The notes under the pieces are model-generated. The model did no database searches, was not told the DNA's origin, and saw only the letters and a list, made by a program, of their open reading frames with translations. Shown piece by piece: positions 10,476 to 21,425 of a stretch of 64,000 nt of DNA. Every line of letters starts with the position of its first letter. Position 1 is the first letter of the stretch. The stretch is from Ceratotherium simum simum. Lineage: Eukaryota > Chordata > Mammalia > Perissodactyla > Rhinocerotidae. A program made the translations under genes and the position numbers. The stretch covers positions 21,106,247 through 21,170,246 of the forward strand of contig NW_004454177.1 of the NCBI RefSeq assembly GCF_000283155.1, read 5' to 3'.

Positions 10476-10479
10476 CTTC

Positions 10480-11040
10480 TTGCAATCCCTTTCACTATTC
10501 CTGAATCTACATCTCCAGGCAGACCCTTGTAGCAGCTGCCCACTGGACATCGTGATGGATATTCCAAAGTTACCGCAAGCTCACTATGTATACTTCGCTA
10601 AACTTAATCCTTTTTCCTAAACCTGCTCTTCAAATGGCTTTCCCTGCCTTAGTTGGCTGAGAAAGAAACTTGACATGCAATCAGTCACCTAGCCACCTCC
10701 TGGCTATCTCTGGTGTCCACCCCCTCCTCTCTAGCCCCAACTTCAGTGCTAGGTCAGCCCTCATTGCCTGGGCAATTAAAATAAACCCTCAGCTTGTCTT
10801 CATGGCTCCAGTCAGCCATTCTCTAATCCTTGATTGCAGCCAGAGTAATCTTTCTAAAAAAGCATATCTCATCATTCTCTCCAGGGCTTAAAATCCTTCA
10901 GTGGCTCCTCATTGATTAACGGATAGCGTACAAACTCCTTAGTTTGCCAAACCTGTCTGTGTTATCTCTACAACCTTGTTGATTGCTATATCTTTTGCCC
11001 CTGGAATTATGCTTCAGTCAAGCTGAATTTCTTTAAATTC
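10480..11040 (+). repeat. L2 LINE fragment (distal part of element)
   Basis: Sense-strand L2. CTGCCCACTGGACATCG.., CCAGAGTAATCTTTCTAAAAAAGCATATCTCATCATTCTCT, CTTAAAATCCTTCAGTGGCTCCTCATTG and GTACAAACTCCTTAG appear in the order of the L2 3' half. The element resumes at 11.84 kb after a break containing MER5A and unassigned sequence. Confidence 0.8.
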
Positions 11041-11171
11041 TCCTAATGGGCTAGTGAGAGGGATCATCCGGAGTTCAAGAGGTCTCTATGAGAAGCTTTT
11101 TATTTCCTGTTTTAATTTTGATTATCTTTAAAAATAATATAAGCATATTTTGAATTATCTAATTAGTCCTC

Positions 11172-11328
11172 TTCAAACTTTAATGTGGGTAGGAATCACC
11201 TGGAGATCTTGTTAAGGGGCCGACTCTGATTCAGTAAGTCCCGTGTGACCCAAGGCAGTTCTAACAAGCTCCCAGGTGATGCCGATTTTGCTACTCCGTG
11301 GACCACATTTTGACTAATAAGGGTCTAG
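11172..11328. mobile_element. MER5A-type non-autonomous hAT DNA transposon
   Basis: TAGGAATCACCTGGAGATCTTG..GATTCAGTAAGTC..TAACAAGCTCCCAGGTGATGCCGA..GGACCACATTTTGA follows the near-palindromic MER5A layout. The terminal CAGTGGTTCTCAA repeats are eroded. It sits between two L2 pieces. Confidence 0.8.
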
Positions 11329-11329
11329 A

Positions 11330-11838
11330 ATGATCACTTTCTAATTGAGTACTACCACAAAATCGTCTCATTGTCATGGACTAATGAATAAACAAGAAAG
11401 GCAGACTTAATATTTTAAATGATACATTCACTACCAATGAAGACCAAGTGATATCACAGCTTGCTGTGTGAATAAATATCTGGCAATAGTTCTAGTGAAA
11501 AAAAAAAGATGATGAAAGAATTGAATCATCATTTAGCACAAAGTAGTATGGGCATGTCAATCTCAAAAGAGTCATAGAAATCAAGACAATATTGTTTAAC
11601 AAAAAATATCACTCATACCATTAAATTGATATTGTTATTTGGAATGATATTAGTTTTATATTTTTCTTTGTAATTAATTTGTTCATCTGTTTTGGTTTTA
11701 TAATTACATAATTGTTATAAACATTAAGGCTTATAGTTAGTGTTGTGTTTCTACATAGTTGAGAAAAAAATTTAATTTGCCTCTAGGGTACAAGAGAAAT
11801 TTTATGAGGTCTAAATATTACCCAGGTTTGAGAAATGC
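11330..11838. other. unassigned AT-rich sequence
   Basis: No recognisable repeat or gene. Confidence 0.4.
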
Positions 11839-11839
11839 T

Positions 11840-12195
11840 GGACTATGCCAAGTCATGCCTCTTTGCCTTTGCTGCTGGTGTCACCTATGCCTGAAGTACC
11901 CTTCCCTAATCCCTTGCCAACCTTGCCACCCTGCCATGTCCACTTAGCAAACAGCTACTTTTCCTTATGGGTTGCTTTTCAGAGACCCATGGTCAATGTT
12001 ATACTACAACTGTGCCTTATCCTAATTTTTTTCATAACATCTATAACACTGCTGCACACTTGACTGCAAATGTTTGCTTACTTTGTTGATTGTCTCAAGG
12101 ACAAAGGCCTTGTCTTCTTTGTTTTATTTGTATTTGTTCAGGGCTTGACACATCATATTTGCTCAATAAATGTTTTCTGAATGCATGAATGGATG
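11840..12195 (+). repeat. L2 LINE 3' end (continuation)
   Basis: Contains TGCCTTTGCTGCTGGTGTCACC, CTGAAGTACCCTTCCCTAAT, GGACAAAGGCCTTGTCTTC and a closing GACACATCATATTTGCTCAATAAATG. This is the tail half of L2, probably the same insertion as 10.48-11.04 kb. Confidence 0.8.
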
Positions 12196-12223
12196 TAAAA
12201 CTTGGTTTGCTCCTTTCATTTCT

Positions 12224-12457
12224 TTTTTTTGAGGAAGATCAGCCCTGAGCTAACATCCATGCCAATCCTCCTCTTTTTTTTGCTGAGGAAGACTGGCCCT
12301 GGGCTAACATCCGTGCCCATCTTCCTCCACTTTATATGGGACCTCGCCACAGTATGGCTTGACAAGCAGTGCATCATTGCACGCCCCAAATCAGAACCCC
12401 GGGCCACCAGCAGCAGAGCGTGTGCACTTAACCGCTACATGATGGGGGGCCGGCCCC
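12224..12457 (-). mobile_element. ERE SINE, hairpin-tail type, antisense
   Basis: T-run at left, two tail units (GAGGAAGATCAGCCC.., GAGGAAGACTGGCCC..), CACTTTATATGGGACC, and head complement GGGGGGCCGGCCCC at right. It is separated by only 55 bp from the next, oppositely oriented ERE. The target duplication is not clear. Confidence 0.92.
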
Positions 12458-12511
12458 AGCTTTCTCCTTTCTAAGACAGGAAGAAAGAGTGTGTCAAAAT
12501 GTCATGTGTTC

Positions 12512-12749
12512 GCGGCCAGCTCCGTGGCGCAGCGGTTAAGTGCTCGAGCTCGATTTGGCGGCCCGGGTTTCGCAGGTTTGGATCCCGGGCGCGCACCAAC
12601 TTGTCAAGCTGTGCTGTGGCGGCATCCCATATAAAGTAGAGGAAGATGGGCACGGGTATTAGCCCAGGGCTGATCTTCCTCAGCAAAAAGAGGAGGATTG
12701 GCATCAGATGTTAGCTCAGAGCTGGTCTTCCTCCCACACACACAAAAAA
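12512..12749 (+). mobile_element. ERE SINE, hairpin-tail type
   Basis: Plus-strand ERE with GTGGCGCAGCGGTTAAG, GGTTTGGATCCCGGGCGCGC, CCCATATAAAGTAGAGGAAG and two tail units. An exact 11-bp target duplication GTCATGTGTTC (12501-12511, 12750-12760) bounds it. CpG-rich segments are well kept, suggesting a comparatively young copy. Confidence 0.95.
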
Positions 12750-12760
12750 GTCATGTGTTC

Positions 12761-13340
12761 ATATTTGAGGGTGAAAAAAATTAAGAGTATCAATAATTGT
12801 AATATTCTTCTACATATAATTTGATTTCAATACAGTACTTCAGAAGCCTTACTTGAAAAATCTGCTGAAAAGTCTGTATTTTCACTACTTTTCCAGAGCT
12901 CTGCTTGTTGAGATTAAAGCTTAGAGAGTTTTAAAATAATGAAAAGAACATTGTGATTACATTTTGGTTGATGCATCATCAGAACTAAAAATAGAATGGA
13001 AAGACTGAAAAATCTTTACTCGAACCTCAGCCAAAGTATGGTCAAACATTATGGGTGAGCTGGAATTGCGGCTAACCTTTAACTTTCAGTTACGCAGGAT
13101 AAATTCTGCAGCCCCTAGAGCCTCCTGGCCCCAGCTTCCCCATGTGTTGGTTGTGCCATTCAATTTTGGTCAGCACCTTCACTGGAGTTGAAAGAAGGAG
13201 TAAAGCTCACTTTGCCTTTAAGAATAGGACACAGCCTGAAATACATTTGGCTTTATTTGATAATAAGATGGATTTTCTGGCCTATATATAGAAAGAGGCC
13301 TACTTCTAATAAGACGCTCTCTGAATTACCCCAGATGATG
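12761..13340. other. unassigned sequence
   Basis: No recognisable repeat or gene. Confidence 0.4.
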
Positions 13341-13348
13341 GAGAGTGT

Positions 13349-13369
13349 GGGGTTGGGGTTAGGGTTGGG
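13349..13369 (+). other. telomere-like G-quadruplex motif
   Basis: Four G-runs (4, 4, 3 and 3 Gs) separated by loops TT, TTA and TT. The pattern fits the G3+N1-7 rule and contains one TTAGGG unit. Confidence 0.8.
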
Positions 13370-13470
13370 ATGAGGAGCTGGAGACCCAAAATGGGTTCCC
13401 TCCGATTCTGTCCCTGATGTACAAATGTGACTGTAGTGCTGTGCAAATACTGTTTAAGAGAATGGCTTTG

Positions 13471-13692
13471 GGGCCGGCCCCGTGGCTTAGTGGTTAAGTG
13501 TGTGCGCTCCACTGCTGACGGCCCCGGGGTTCGGATCCCGGGCGCGCACCGATGTACCGCTTCTCCGGCCATGCTGAGGCCGAGTCCCACATACAGCAAC
13601 TAGAAGGATGTGCAACTATGACATACAACTATCTACTGGGGCTTTGGGGGAAAACAAAAATAAATAAATAAAATTATTAAAAAAAAAAAAAA
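13471..13692 (+). mobile_element. ERE SINE, short CTAG-type
   Basis: Plus-strand ERE with exact 12-bp target duplication AGAATGGCTTTG (13459-13470, 13693-13704). The A-box region is GGCTTAGTGGTTAAG and the B-box GGTTCGGATCC is at 13528-13538. These are the internal RNA polymerase III promoter parts inherited from the parent tRNA. Tail AATAAATAAAATTATT plus A-run. Confidence 0.95.
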
Positions 13693-13984
13693 AGAATGGC
13701 TTTGAGGGAACAAAGGTGGGCTGGCACAGGACAGAACCTGATTTTTATTTTATGTGTATAGCTGCTGCCACCTCATCATCAGAATAATATTCTTTTGACC
13801 CTGGAAGCCATAGAAACTTGCACAGCTCAGTGTTTTTGGAGGATAATTAATTCATTTATAGCTTCCACTGAGCATTTCCTTACTTAAAATAGAATAAACA
13901 ATCAAAGAAGGGGATTTCTCTTCCAACTCTTTCAGAGTTACTTATTTTACTCTCTAGCAGTATCAAACTGTACTCTAAGCTCGT

Positions 13985-14740
13985 CATGATTTTCTTACCT
14001 CTTCCTGGAATGCCCAAATCCATTGGTGATGGTTAATTTTAAGTCAGTTTGATTGGGCTAAGGGATTCGCAGATATCTGGTAAAACCTTTTTTCTGAGTG
14101 TGCCTATGAGGGTATTTCCAGAAGAGATTAGCATTTGAATTGGTGAACTGAGAAAAGCAGGTGGCTCTTCCCAATGTGGGTGGATATCAGCTACCATTGA
14201 GGGCTGGAATAGAACAATAGAAGGGTGAGCTTGCTCTCTCTGTTTGAGCTGGGACACTCATCTTCTTCTGCCCTTGGCCTTTGGTGCTCCTGGTTCTCAG
14301 GCCTTCAGACTCAGTTGAGACTTGCACCATCGTGCCCTCCTCTTCTCTCCCCTCCCTTCTCTGGCCTTCAGACTCAGACTAAATCATACCACAGGCTCTC
14401 TTGGTTTTCCAGTTTGCAATTGGCAGATTGTGGGATTTCTCAGCCTCCTAACCACATGAACCAATTCCTATAATAAATCTTCATGTATATCTTACTGGTT
14501 CTGTTTTTCTGGAGAACCCTGACTAATACACCATCCAAGGAAAAATCACTTTTTCAAAACTCTACCCAGAAATCTACTTACTTCAGAAAGCCTCCCAGCT
14601 ATCCCCAGGGAGAGTCACCCACTTTCTCCTCTGGGCTAGCTTTATGTATTGTATGGCTTTCATGGGGGTACTTAATACACACCATTCTATTTGTTGGCCT
14701 GATCTCAACAGCGAAGGAACAGATAAATGTAGACTTGTGG
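13985..14740 (+). repeat. L2-like fragment split by an LTR (two parts: 13985-14026 and 14531-14740)
   Basis: The left part has TTACCTCTTCCTGGAATGCCC. The right part has AGAAAGCCTCCCAGCTATCCCC and CTTTATGTATTGTATGGCTTTCATGG, matching L2's 3' third on both sides of the LTR. The LTR at 14027-14530 therefore landed inside an L2. Confidence 0.5.
14027..14530 (+). mobile_element. solo LTR, ERVL/MaLR-class relic
   Basis: Begins TGATGGTTAATTTTAAGTCA and ends CTGACTAATACA. The interior has GGTGGATATCAGCTACC, two nearly repeated GGCCTTCAGACTCAG segments, TCTCAGCCTCCTAACCACATG, an AATAAATC signal, and GGTTCTGTTTTTCTGGAGAACC just before the end. These are landmarks of a common ancient mammalian LTR. The sequence TG..CA limits it at about 504 bp. 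Subfamily not assigned. No internal retroviral genes. Confidence 0.8.
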
Positions 14741-15984
14741 AATCTTAAACCCATAGTACAGTGGAAAGAGCGCTTGATTAGGAGTCAAATGATGTGGTAT
14801 CAAGCCCTCCTTCTCCATATGGCCAAGCAGAGAAACTTTCTTTTATTTATTTTATAGATTGGGCTTCCACAGTTGACTTTTCTCTTTGGGAATAGAGTAT
14901 TAATCAGTTTGCACGCTTACTCTCTCACCCAGTCCCTGTCATAGAGTGAGTGTATGTTCAAATATTCATTATACTGAGCTAAATTAGATGTGGCATTCTT
15001 GTTATTGCACCAATACTGTCTTCTGTGTTTCACACACAGGGCCTTGTTTCAAAATCGTAGACCCTTTTCCATTTGGTAAAGAGGAAAAGACACAGACTAA
15101 AAACAGATTTGCCCTATTTATTTTCTGTTGTGTCAGAAAATTGTCCAACCCACATGTCAGAAAAAAAGAGTTACTTAACATCATTGTGTATTTTACTGTT
15201 TGGCATTGTACTTGTAAAGGAATTGAGCTAGCCTTCCAGACTTTATTTTCCTTGATGTCTTTGCTTTACCTGTACACTGTGTTCATTTCTAAATGGACTC
15301 CTATCCTGAGAATCTCATTTTTGAGATAGATATCTAAACCACAATCTGAATTCTGAACATCTTAAATGCCTACGCACTAGCCACAGCTGTTTGTTTATTC
15401 CTTGTTTCAACAGAGACAAATATAGTCACTAATTTTTGCCTTTTAAGGTAATAACCCAATTTAATACTTGGGGGGGTAGGCCATCATAGTCATAGAAGAA
15501 ACAAAAATACAAAATATCACAGCAGTTTGTGTTCTTTGAATATTCACATTGGAGACTAAGACAATGTTTACACAACATTATTTAAGGAAATAGAAGCAAT
15601 TCTGTGCTAGACAGTATATCTAAATGATTGCTTTTTTAGGCAGCTTTTGAAACTTTATCACGTAGCCTGGTTCATCAGAGCTCAGTTTATATTGTTGTTA
15701 CCCATGTGTTATTGCCAGAAATTCAGAGTACTCTTCAGGAGGGAAGTGCTCCCCTTATTTTTGGTTATGGGATATGATTGGAGGTTGTGAACGGAGTATA
15801 CTCGTATTTATCAAGCGACCCCACATGGTGCAGTCCTGACTGTATTTCTCTAACACCAATGTCTCCTCATGATAACTTTGGGGGCTAACGTGGTATTCCT
15901 CAAGCGATAGGTATACCTTCATATTTGTACAGATCTTTATACTTTGCACATTTTGTCTCATTTAACCCTCTGTATTAGAACTCT
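14741..15984. other. unassigned sequence
   Basis: Several short open stretches (up to 113 codons at 14988-15329) show no family resemblance. I see no splice-delimited exon or repeat. Confidence 0.4.
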
Positions 15985-16500
15985 TTCAGTTGCAAATGAC
16001 AAAAACCATCTTGAACTAGTGTAAACATTAAAGGGGAACGTTTTTTGTGGGTAAGCACTTACTTGAAAACTTCAGGGGTAGGTCTGACTTTAACTATAGC
16101 AAGATGAAGGTTTTTTCTACATCTATCTCTAACTCTATAACTCTCAACTCAGCTCTTCTCTCTGATAACTCCAAGTCACCTAGCTTTGGCTTCATGTGCT
16201 TCTCAATGCTTGCTATCCCAGAGAAGGATAGATTTTCTCTGTGTGTTCATCAGGCAAAGCTCAAGGAAAGACTCCAATTGGCCTTTTGTAGGTGACGTGA
16301 TCATCTTCAGGGCCAATCACAGTAGAGAAAGGGTTGGGATCTGATTGGCCAGATGGTTGTCATTTGCTAAACCTTGCGGCCTGGAGACTGGTGGGGCTTC
16401 CAGAATTAACCCTTGTATCAGAACTACATGGAGTAGGGACGTGCAGTTCCCTGAGGGAAAAAGAATTTCTGGGAATTTGACAATAGATGTCCACTCTGTT
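15985..16500. repeat. old dispersed mammalian repeat, family unassigned
   Basis: Segments such as CAGTTGCAAATGACAAAAACC, GATTGGCC repeated near 16344, CCAATCACAGTAGAGAAAGG, and AACTACATGGAGTAGGGACG occur in the order of a common mammalian dispersed repeat that I remember but cannot name. Confidence 0.4.
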
Positions 16501-16507
16501 ACCATAA

Positions 16508-16593
16508 ATACTAAGAGAGGTATTGTTTTCCCTATTTTGGAGGCTCAGAGAGATTAATTTGTCAAAATTCACACAGCTAGTAAATAGCTAAAC
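16508..16593 (-). repeat. MIR SINE fragment, antisense
   Basis: ATTTTGGAGGCTCAGAGAGATTAATTTGTCAAAATTCACACAGCTAGTAAATAGC fits the antisense MIR core ('gatgaggaaactgaggc..taac..gcccaaggtcacacagctagtaagtggc'). Confidence 0.65.
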
Positions 16594-17018
16594 TATATCT
16601 TCTAATCTATTTTGTTCCTTTTGCTGATCTCCATATAAGAGAACACGTTAACCACTTAAAAAAATGCTTTGTTTTCTATGGAAGCGACAAGTAAATAAGC
16701 ACATAAAATTACCATCTCAAAGTAAAAGAGTAATTTGGTGCACTTTATGACCTAGGAAGAAATCTGGAATATTTTGCAAGTGGTTGCAAACAACAACAAA
16801 AGGTCATCTTAAATATAGTACAGCATTGTACACAAGAAACACCAAAATGTACAAAAATTTTGCTCTAACTTTTTTACTTATTGAAAATAACATTCTGTAA
16901 AAAAAGTATTATAATTTCAAGTTTTACTGTTGGTATCATTTAAAAATAAATGTGAAAAATAACACCACCAGAAAAAAATAAAGCCCCTTAAAAAAAAATA
17001 GTACAATGTGCTTTAAAA
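16594..17018. other. unassigned AT-rich sequence
   Basis: No recognisable repeat or gene. A-runs increase towards the ERE target site. Confidence 0.4.
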
Positions 17019-17030
17019 AATACCGTTGCA

Positions 17031-17280
17031 TGGACTGGCCCAGTGGCATAGTGGTTGGGTTTGCATGCTCCGCTTTGGCGGCCTGGGGTTCACAGGTTTG
17101 GATCCTGGTCACAGACCTGTGCACCGCTTGTCAAGCCATGCTGTGGCAGGCGTCCCACATATAAAGTGGGGGAAGACGGGCACAGATGTTGGCCCAGATC
17201 CAATCTTCCTCAGCAAAAAGAGGAGGATTGGCAGCAGATGTTAGCTCAGGGCTAATCTTTCTCACAAAAAAAAAAAGAAA
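17031..17280 (+). mobile_element. ERE SINE, hairpin-tail type, first of a stacked pair
   Basis: Head GGACTGGCCCAGTGGC, GTAGTGGTTGGG, GGTTTGGATCC, CATATAAAGTGGGGGAAG, two tail units and an A-tail. The flanking target site AATACCGTTGCATG (17019-17032) recurs right of the element as AATACTGTTGCACT (17281-17294), where the next ERE begins. Confidence 0.93.
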
Positions 17281-17294
17281 AATACTGTTGCACT

Positions 17295-17550
17295 GGGGCC
17301 AGCCTAGTGGTGTAGCGGTTGGGTTCACGTGCTCTGCTTCAGTGGCCCAGGGTTCACGGGTTCGGATCCCTGGTGTTGACGTACACACTGCTTGTCAAGC
17401 CATGCTGTGGCGGCATCCCATATACAGAATAGAGAAAAATTGGAACAGATGTTAGCTCAGGGACAATCTTCCTACAGCAAAAAGAGGAATACTGGCAACA
17501 GATGTTAGCTCAGGGCCAATCTCCCTCACCAAAAAAAATAAATAAATAAA
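17295..17550 (+). mobile_element. ERE SINE, hairpin-tail type, second of a stacked pair
   Basis: Head GGGGCCAGCCTAGTGGTG, GTAGCGGTTGGG, GGTTCGGATCC, two tail units, then AATAAATAAATAAA. A third copy of the same target site (AGTACTATTGCATT, 17551-17564) follows. Two same-strand EREs therefore share one target, present three times. Confidence 0.93.
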
Positions 17551-17564
17551 AGTACTATTGCATT

Positions 17565-20365
17565 GACCTCACTTTTCCATAAATATTCTTCTGGAATATC
17601 TGGGTGGGGTGGTGGAGAGAGTTGGGTCAAAATGACACAGGGGAAAGGGCAGCACCAGGCCAAGAAAGCAGCTTTTTTGTTAAAGGGTAGTTTCATGCAG
17701 GTCTGATGAGAAGGGAAGCTCAGGTCCAGGAGAACAAAGGCAGTACTAGTGGTCAAGGGGTGTCTGGTCAAAAAGCTAAGTGTACACACCTGACTGGTGT
17801 TGTCTGCTCCTAAAGACGAGGAGGAGCCCAGCTGATTGTTCTTCTCCTAGACCTAGAATCGCCAAAGCCTAATTATCAAGAAATATTTAACTATTCCAAT
17901 TTAATACATTGATTATTGTATAATTTCACCATTAACTTTTCCTGCTTTATAAAGTTTTCTAACAAGCTTCAGAAGCATCAAGATATCTTCTGGAGAAATT
18001 TAGAAGGAAGTTAACAATGAAAACTGAAAAAGTCATTGATAGAAGTTTTGTGAAGAAAATAACGGACAAGAACACCAGTATTAGATTGGACTGAGGAAAA
18101 AAAAGCAACTCCCTGACGTGGGCTTACAATGTTGATTGTGAAGAAAAATGAGTTAGACTTTATGGAAAACCGTATTAAATAAACAAACCAAGAGAAGTTG
18201 TAAGAATATAGTTTTAGGGAAGCAAATTCATGTATCATATATCTTGAGGTCTGACCAAGGAAAAAAAATGACAATAACTTAGAAATATTCCATAAACAAT
18301 AAAAGCTTTTTAACCACATAATTAAGAGGCTTCTCAAAAATATAGCCTAGTACTTAAAATAGTCTTGTGGCTTTTTACTGTGAAGATGGGACAACATTTT
18401 TGGTGTTAGGGAAAACTGGTGTGTGAGAATTAAAAAATGCTACGCATGTTTAAAGTAAACACTATTTTCAAAATCAGTTGGAGAAAAAATACACTGACCC
18501 CATGTTGTCCGTAGAGATTTGCCAATGTCCATAAGTTTATATTCGACAATAAATAACAGATGTGTTGGTTTAAATATTTTCAAAATCTTCATGAAGATAA
18601 CTTTAAATAAGGAGGGGACATTTTATACCAACCTTGGTTATTTTATCTTTTGTTTATCAGTCTTTCCAAAATGTTTCTGAAATATCTTACTTTTTAGTAG
18701 CTTATGGTAGTTTATGCCAACTGTTGTGTAAATCAGATCAATTTTTGTTTTCAAGAAGAGAAGGGAGAAAAACCAATAGCGCCAGAGGTTAAAAAAAGGA
18801 AGTATATCATCTCAATCTCATCCTTTGATTCTCACTTGCATTCTGTTACAGCCAGAGTTCTTTGCCACCTCAAGCCACGCTGCTCAGTCAGGCACCTAGG
18901 TACTGGCTGACAAATAGCAGGTGGCGCCCCTGGAAAGGGCCCAAGGGAAAACCATTGGCAGAGGGGCCTGGCAAATATGCTCACCTGTTGCTCAGTGTTT
19001 CTCTCTGTTTATAAACTTTCAACTCAATGATTTTCAGATAGGAAAAGAAGATTCCTGACCCCTGCTGGTACATGGTTTTGGCCATCATTTGTATATGGAC
19101 TAACAAAAAATAAACTCGCATAAGCTTCTTGGTAGTTCACCTGTTTGAAAATAGAGGAGTTTTGCTCTTTCCTAAGGGTTCAGGGAGAAGAGCTTGTGTG
19201 TAATGAGGATTGTTTGAGGAAGTGGACAGTTGCGTGGCAGCCATACCATCCCTAATCACTCTATAAACCACCATGGAGCTATTTTGCAAAACTGGAAAAC
19301 CTTTCAAGCCTACAGCTTATAAACAAACATGTTCACACTGGCATTTGTTTCCAACTCAGGCAGAAACTTAGGTGAAAACTCAGTGACTCTGACTTCTTGA
19401 GCAGAAGCAGCAGTTATTTTAAGAGCCTACTAGTTTTTGCAAAGAAAACATATGCATATTGCTATCCACTAGATCTTACAACAGTTACAAAGTTGTTTCA
19501 TTATTGTCTTGTTTGGTAGGTAGGTCTTGCCTCCATTATGATTCTGTTGTCTTTGCTCCAGACTGACATAAAGACTGGGATCAAGGAAAATGATGCCTTG
19601 TTTCTCTTTGTGCTTTCATTTCACCACCCATAAAAACATTTGAGCTTTTCATGGCAGTTAACCAATTTCAAACCTCTTTCAGGGCTCAGAGCAAAGAAGC
19701 TAGACACATTTAAAAATTATTTTTATGGGCTTGGTCATTTGGCATTCTTTTTCATTTTAGCAATTTCATGAGAGTTTAGATGTAATAATGCATTTCATGT
19801 AATAACGCTTAATTATTACTATCTACTATTTATCCAGTGATCTCATGGTAGCTTATAAACACTAATTAATTGAGATTTACAAAACCCTGTGAAGTTCCAA
19901 GTACAATGGGCAGGTTGTGTTTAACCACTTATTTCTCTAAATGCTGCTTTGAAGTCTTTGAATATTTAACTAGTGATTATAACTCATGTTGCTATCTGGG
20001 AAACTTGAAGTTGACTCATTTTTGTCTTGTTCTCATGGTTTTCAAATAAAGTTTTTATTCATGATTTCTGGCAAGAACCAAAGGAAATTTGACTAAGTAA
20101 TTTTGACTTAGAGTTGAAACTACATATTTAAGAATATTCAGATCAGCGAGAAAGCTATGTTAACATTTTCAGCCTGCTGTAACTATGGTGGTGATACACC
20201 TTGTTATTCCTACTGTAGCATTTTCCACAGCAGTCAGCCTATAAGACTTCAAACTCTGGCCCACAGAGTACAATGGACTCACAAATGTTTTATCGTGAGC
20301 CTAGCTCCTCCTTTCCATCTTTTCTCTGATTCTCTCTTTTGACCTCTGTCTCAAGTTAAAAGTAT
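17565..20365. other. longest repeat-poor stretch of the window
   Basis: About 2.8 kb with no ERE, L1, L2, MIR or LTR that I can recognise. Open stretches are short (108 codons at most, at 18011-18337) and unlike any protein I know. No CpG island or poly(A)-terminated exon structure is visible. Confidence 0.45.
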
Positions 20366-20560
20366 AGAAAGAGCTATGAGCTGGTAATCCAGAGGCCTAG
20401 AGTCTTCCAAGTAAGTGACTTAAGGAATTAATTTCACATCTTAAAAATTTTTTTCTATACAAAATGCAGGCAAAATAATATCTACCCTACTGTTTCTCAA
20501 CATTGTGGCTCTTATAAAATGAGATAATATGTATGGCTGTTCTTTTTTAGAGTCCCTGCT
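20366..20560 (+). repeat. MIR SINE, diverged
   Basis: GAGCTGGTAATCCAGAGGCCTAGAG, then GTAAGTGACTTAAGGAATTAATTTCACATC, then TAAAATGAGATAATATGTATGGC follow sense MIR order at high divergence. Confidence 0.5.
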
Positions 20561-20567
20561 TGGTTCA

Positions 20568-20764
20568 TATCCACTCAACAAATATTTGTTCAATGCCTAT
20601 TATGTGCTATGCTCTGTTCAAAGGGCTGGGAAAGTAGCAGTGAAACAAACTAACAAATAAACAAACAAATAATTGTTCTCATGGAGCATATATTCTAGTG
20701 GGCAGGGGGAGATAAATAAGTAAAAGTATATAATGTGTCAGATGGTATTAAGTATTATGGAGAA
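20568..20764 (-). repeat. L2 LINE 3' end, antisense
   Basis: CACTCAACAAATATTTGTTCAATGCCTATTATGTGC, CTGGGAAAGTAGCAGTGAAACAAAC, CATGGAGCATATATTCTAGTGGG and GAGATAAATAAG.. are the antisense L2 3' end in order. Confidence 0.8.
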
Positions 20765-20904
20765 TCCCGATTCAATACAAGTTCTACAAGTTCTACCACT
20801 TATGTGTATGTAGCTTTGTAGCCTTGGGAAAATTAATTGATCTCACTGTTCCTCAGTTTTCTTATCTGTGAAATGGGAAAACTCATGCTGCTTACATTTT
20901 AGGG
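20765..20904 (+). repeat. MIR SINE interrupted by an ERE
   Basis: AGTTCTACCACTTATG..TAGCCTTGGGAAAATTAATTG..CTCAGTTTTCTTATCTGTGAAATGGG is a good sense MIR core. Its right end is cut by the ERE at 20920, so the ERE is younger. Confidence 0.8.
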
Positions 20905-20919
20905 TCGATTTGAGAATTT

Positions 20920-21108
20920 TTTTTTTTTTCCCCCAAAGCCCCAGTAGATAGTTGTATGTCATAGTTGCTCAGCCTTCTAGTTGCTGTATGTGGGACGCAG
21001 CCTCAGCATGGCCGGAGAAGCGGTGCGTCTGTGTGCACCCGGGATCCGAACCCGGGCCGCCAGCAGCAGAGTGCACGCACTTAACCACTAAGCCACGGGG
21101 CCGGCCCC
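20920..21108 (-). mobile_element. ERE SINE, short CTAG-type, antisense
   Basis: T-run, CAAAGCCCCAGTAGATAG, TTCTAGTTGCTG, GGATCCGAACCCGGGCC and the GGGGCCGGCCCC head. Exact 15-bp target duplication TCGATTTGAGAATTT (20905-20919, 21109-21123). Confidence 0.95.
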
Positions 21109-21234
21109 TCGATTTGAGAATTTATATCCAATTTATCACAAATAGTCCAGTTTGATATTCTAGTAAGATTAAGCGAATTCCAATAAATTTTACAGTCATT
21201 CTGATAACAATAGGGCAAGGAGACTTTCTATGAC

Positions 21235-21425
21235 AAACAGCTAGTAATTCTTAGAAATGAGGTTTGAACACAGGCAGTCTGACTGAAGGTTCCTGCACTT
21301 AACTACTGGCCTACATCACCTCCTACCAATAATAATAGCTAAGAGCTTCATGTGCGTAACCTCACTTAATTCACACAAGAACCCTGTAAAATAAGAAACA
21401 TTAATGTCCCCACTTCACAGGCTCC
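21235..21425 (-). repeat. two antisense MIR fragments
   Basis: 21237-21325 has CTAGTAATTCTTAGAAATGAGG.. and GAACACAGGCAGTCTGACTG. 21331-21420 has AATAATAGCTAAGAGCTTCATGTGCG.. and CACAAGAACCCTGTAAAATAAG. The first covers the MIR tRNA-proximal part and the second the opposite end, so they are two separate copies. Confidence 0.65.

Noticed and set aside
13484..13540. tRNA-like A and B boxes resembling a tRNA gene
   Set aside because: They belong to the ERE SINE promoter. No cloverleaf or anticodon arm is intact.
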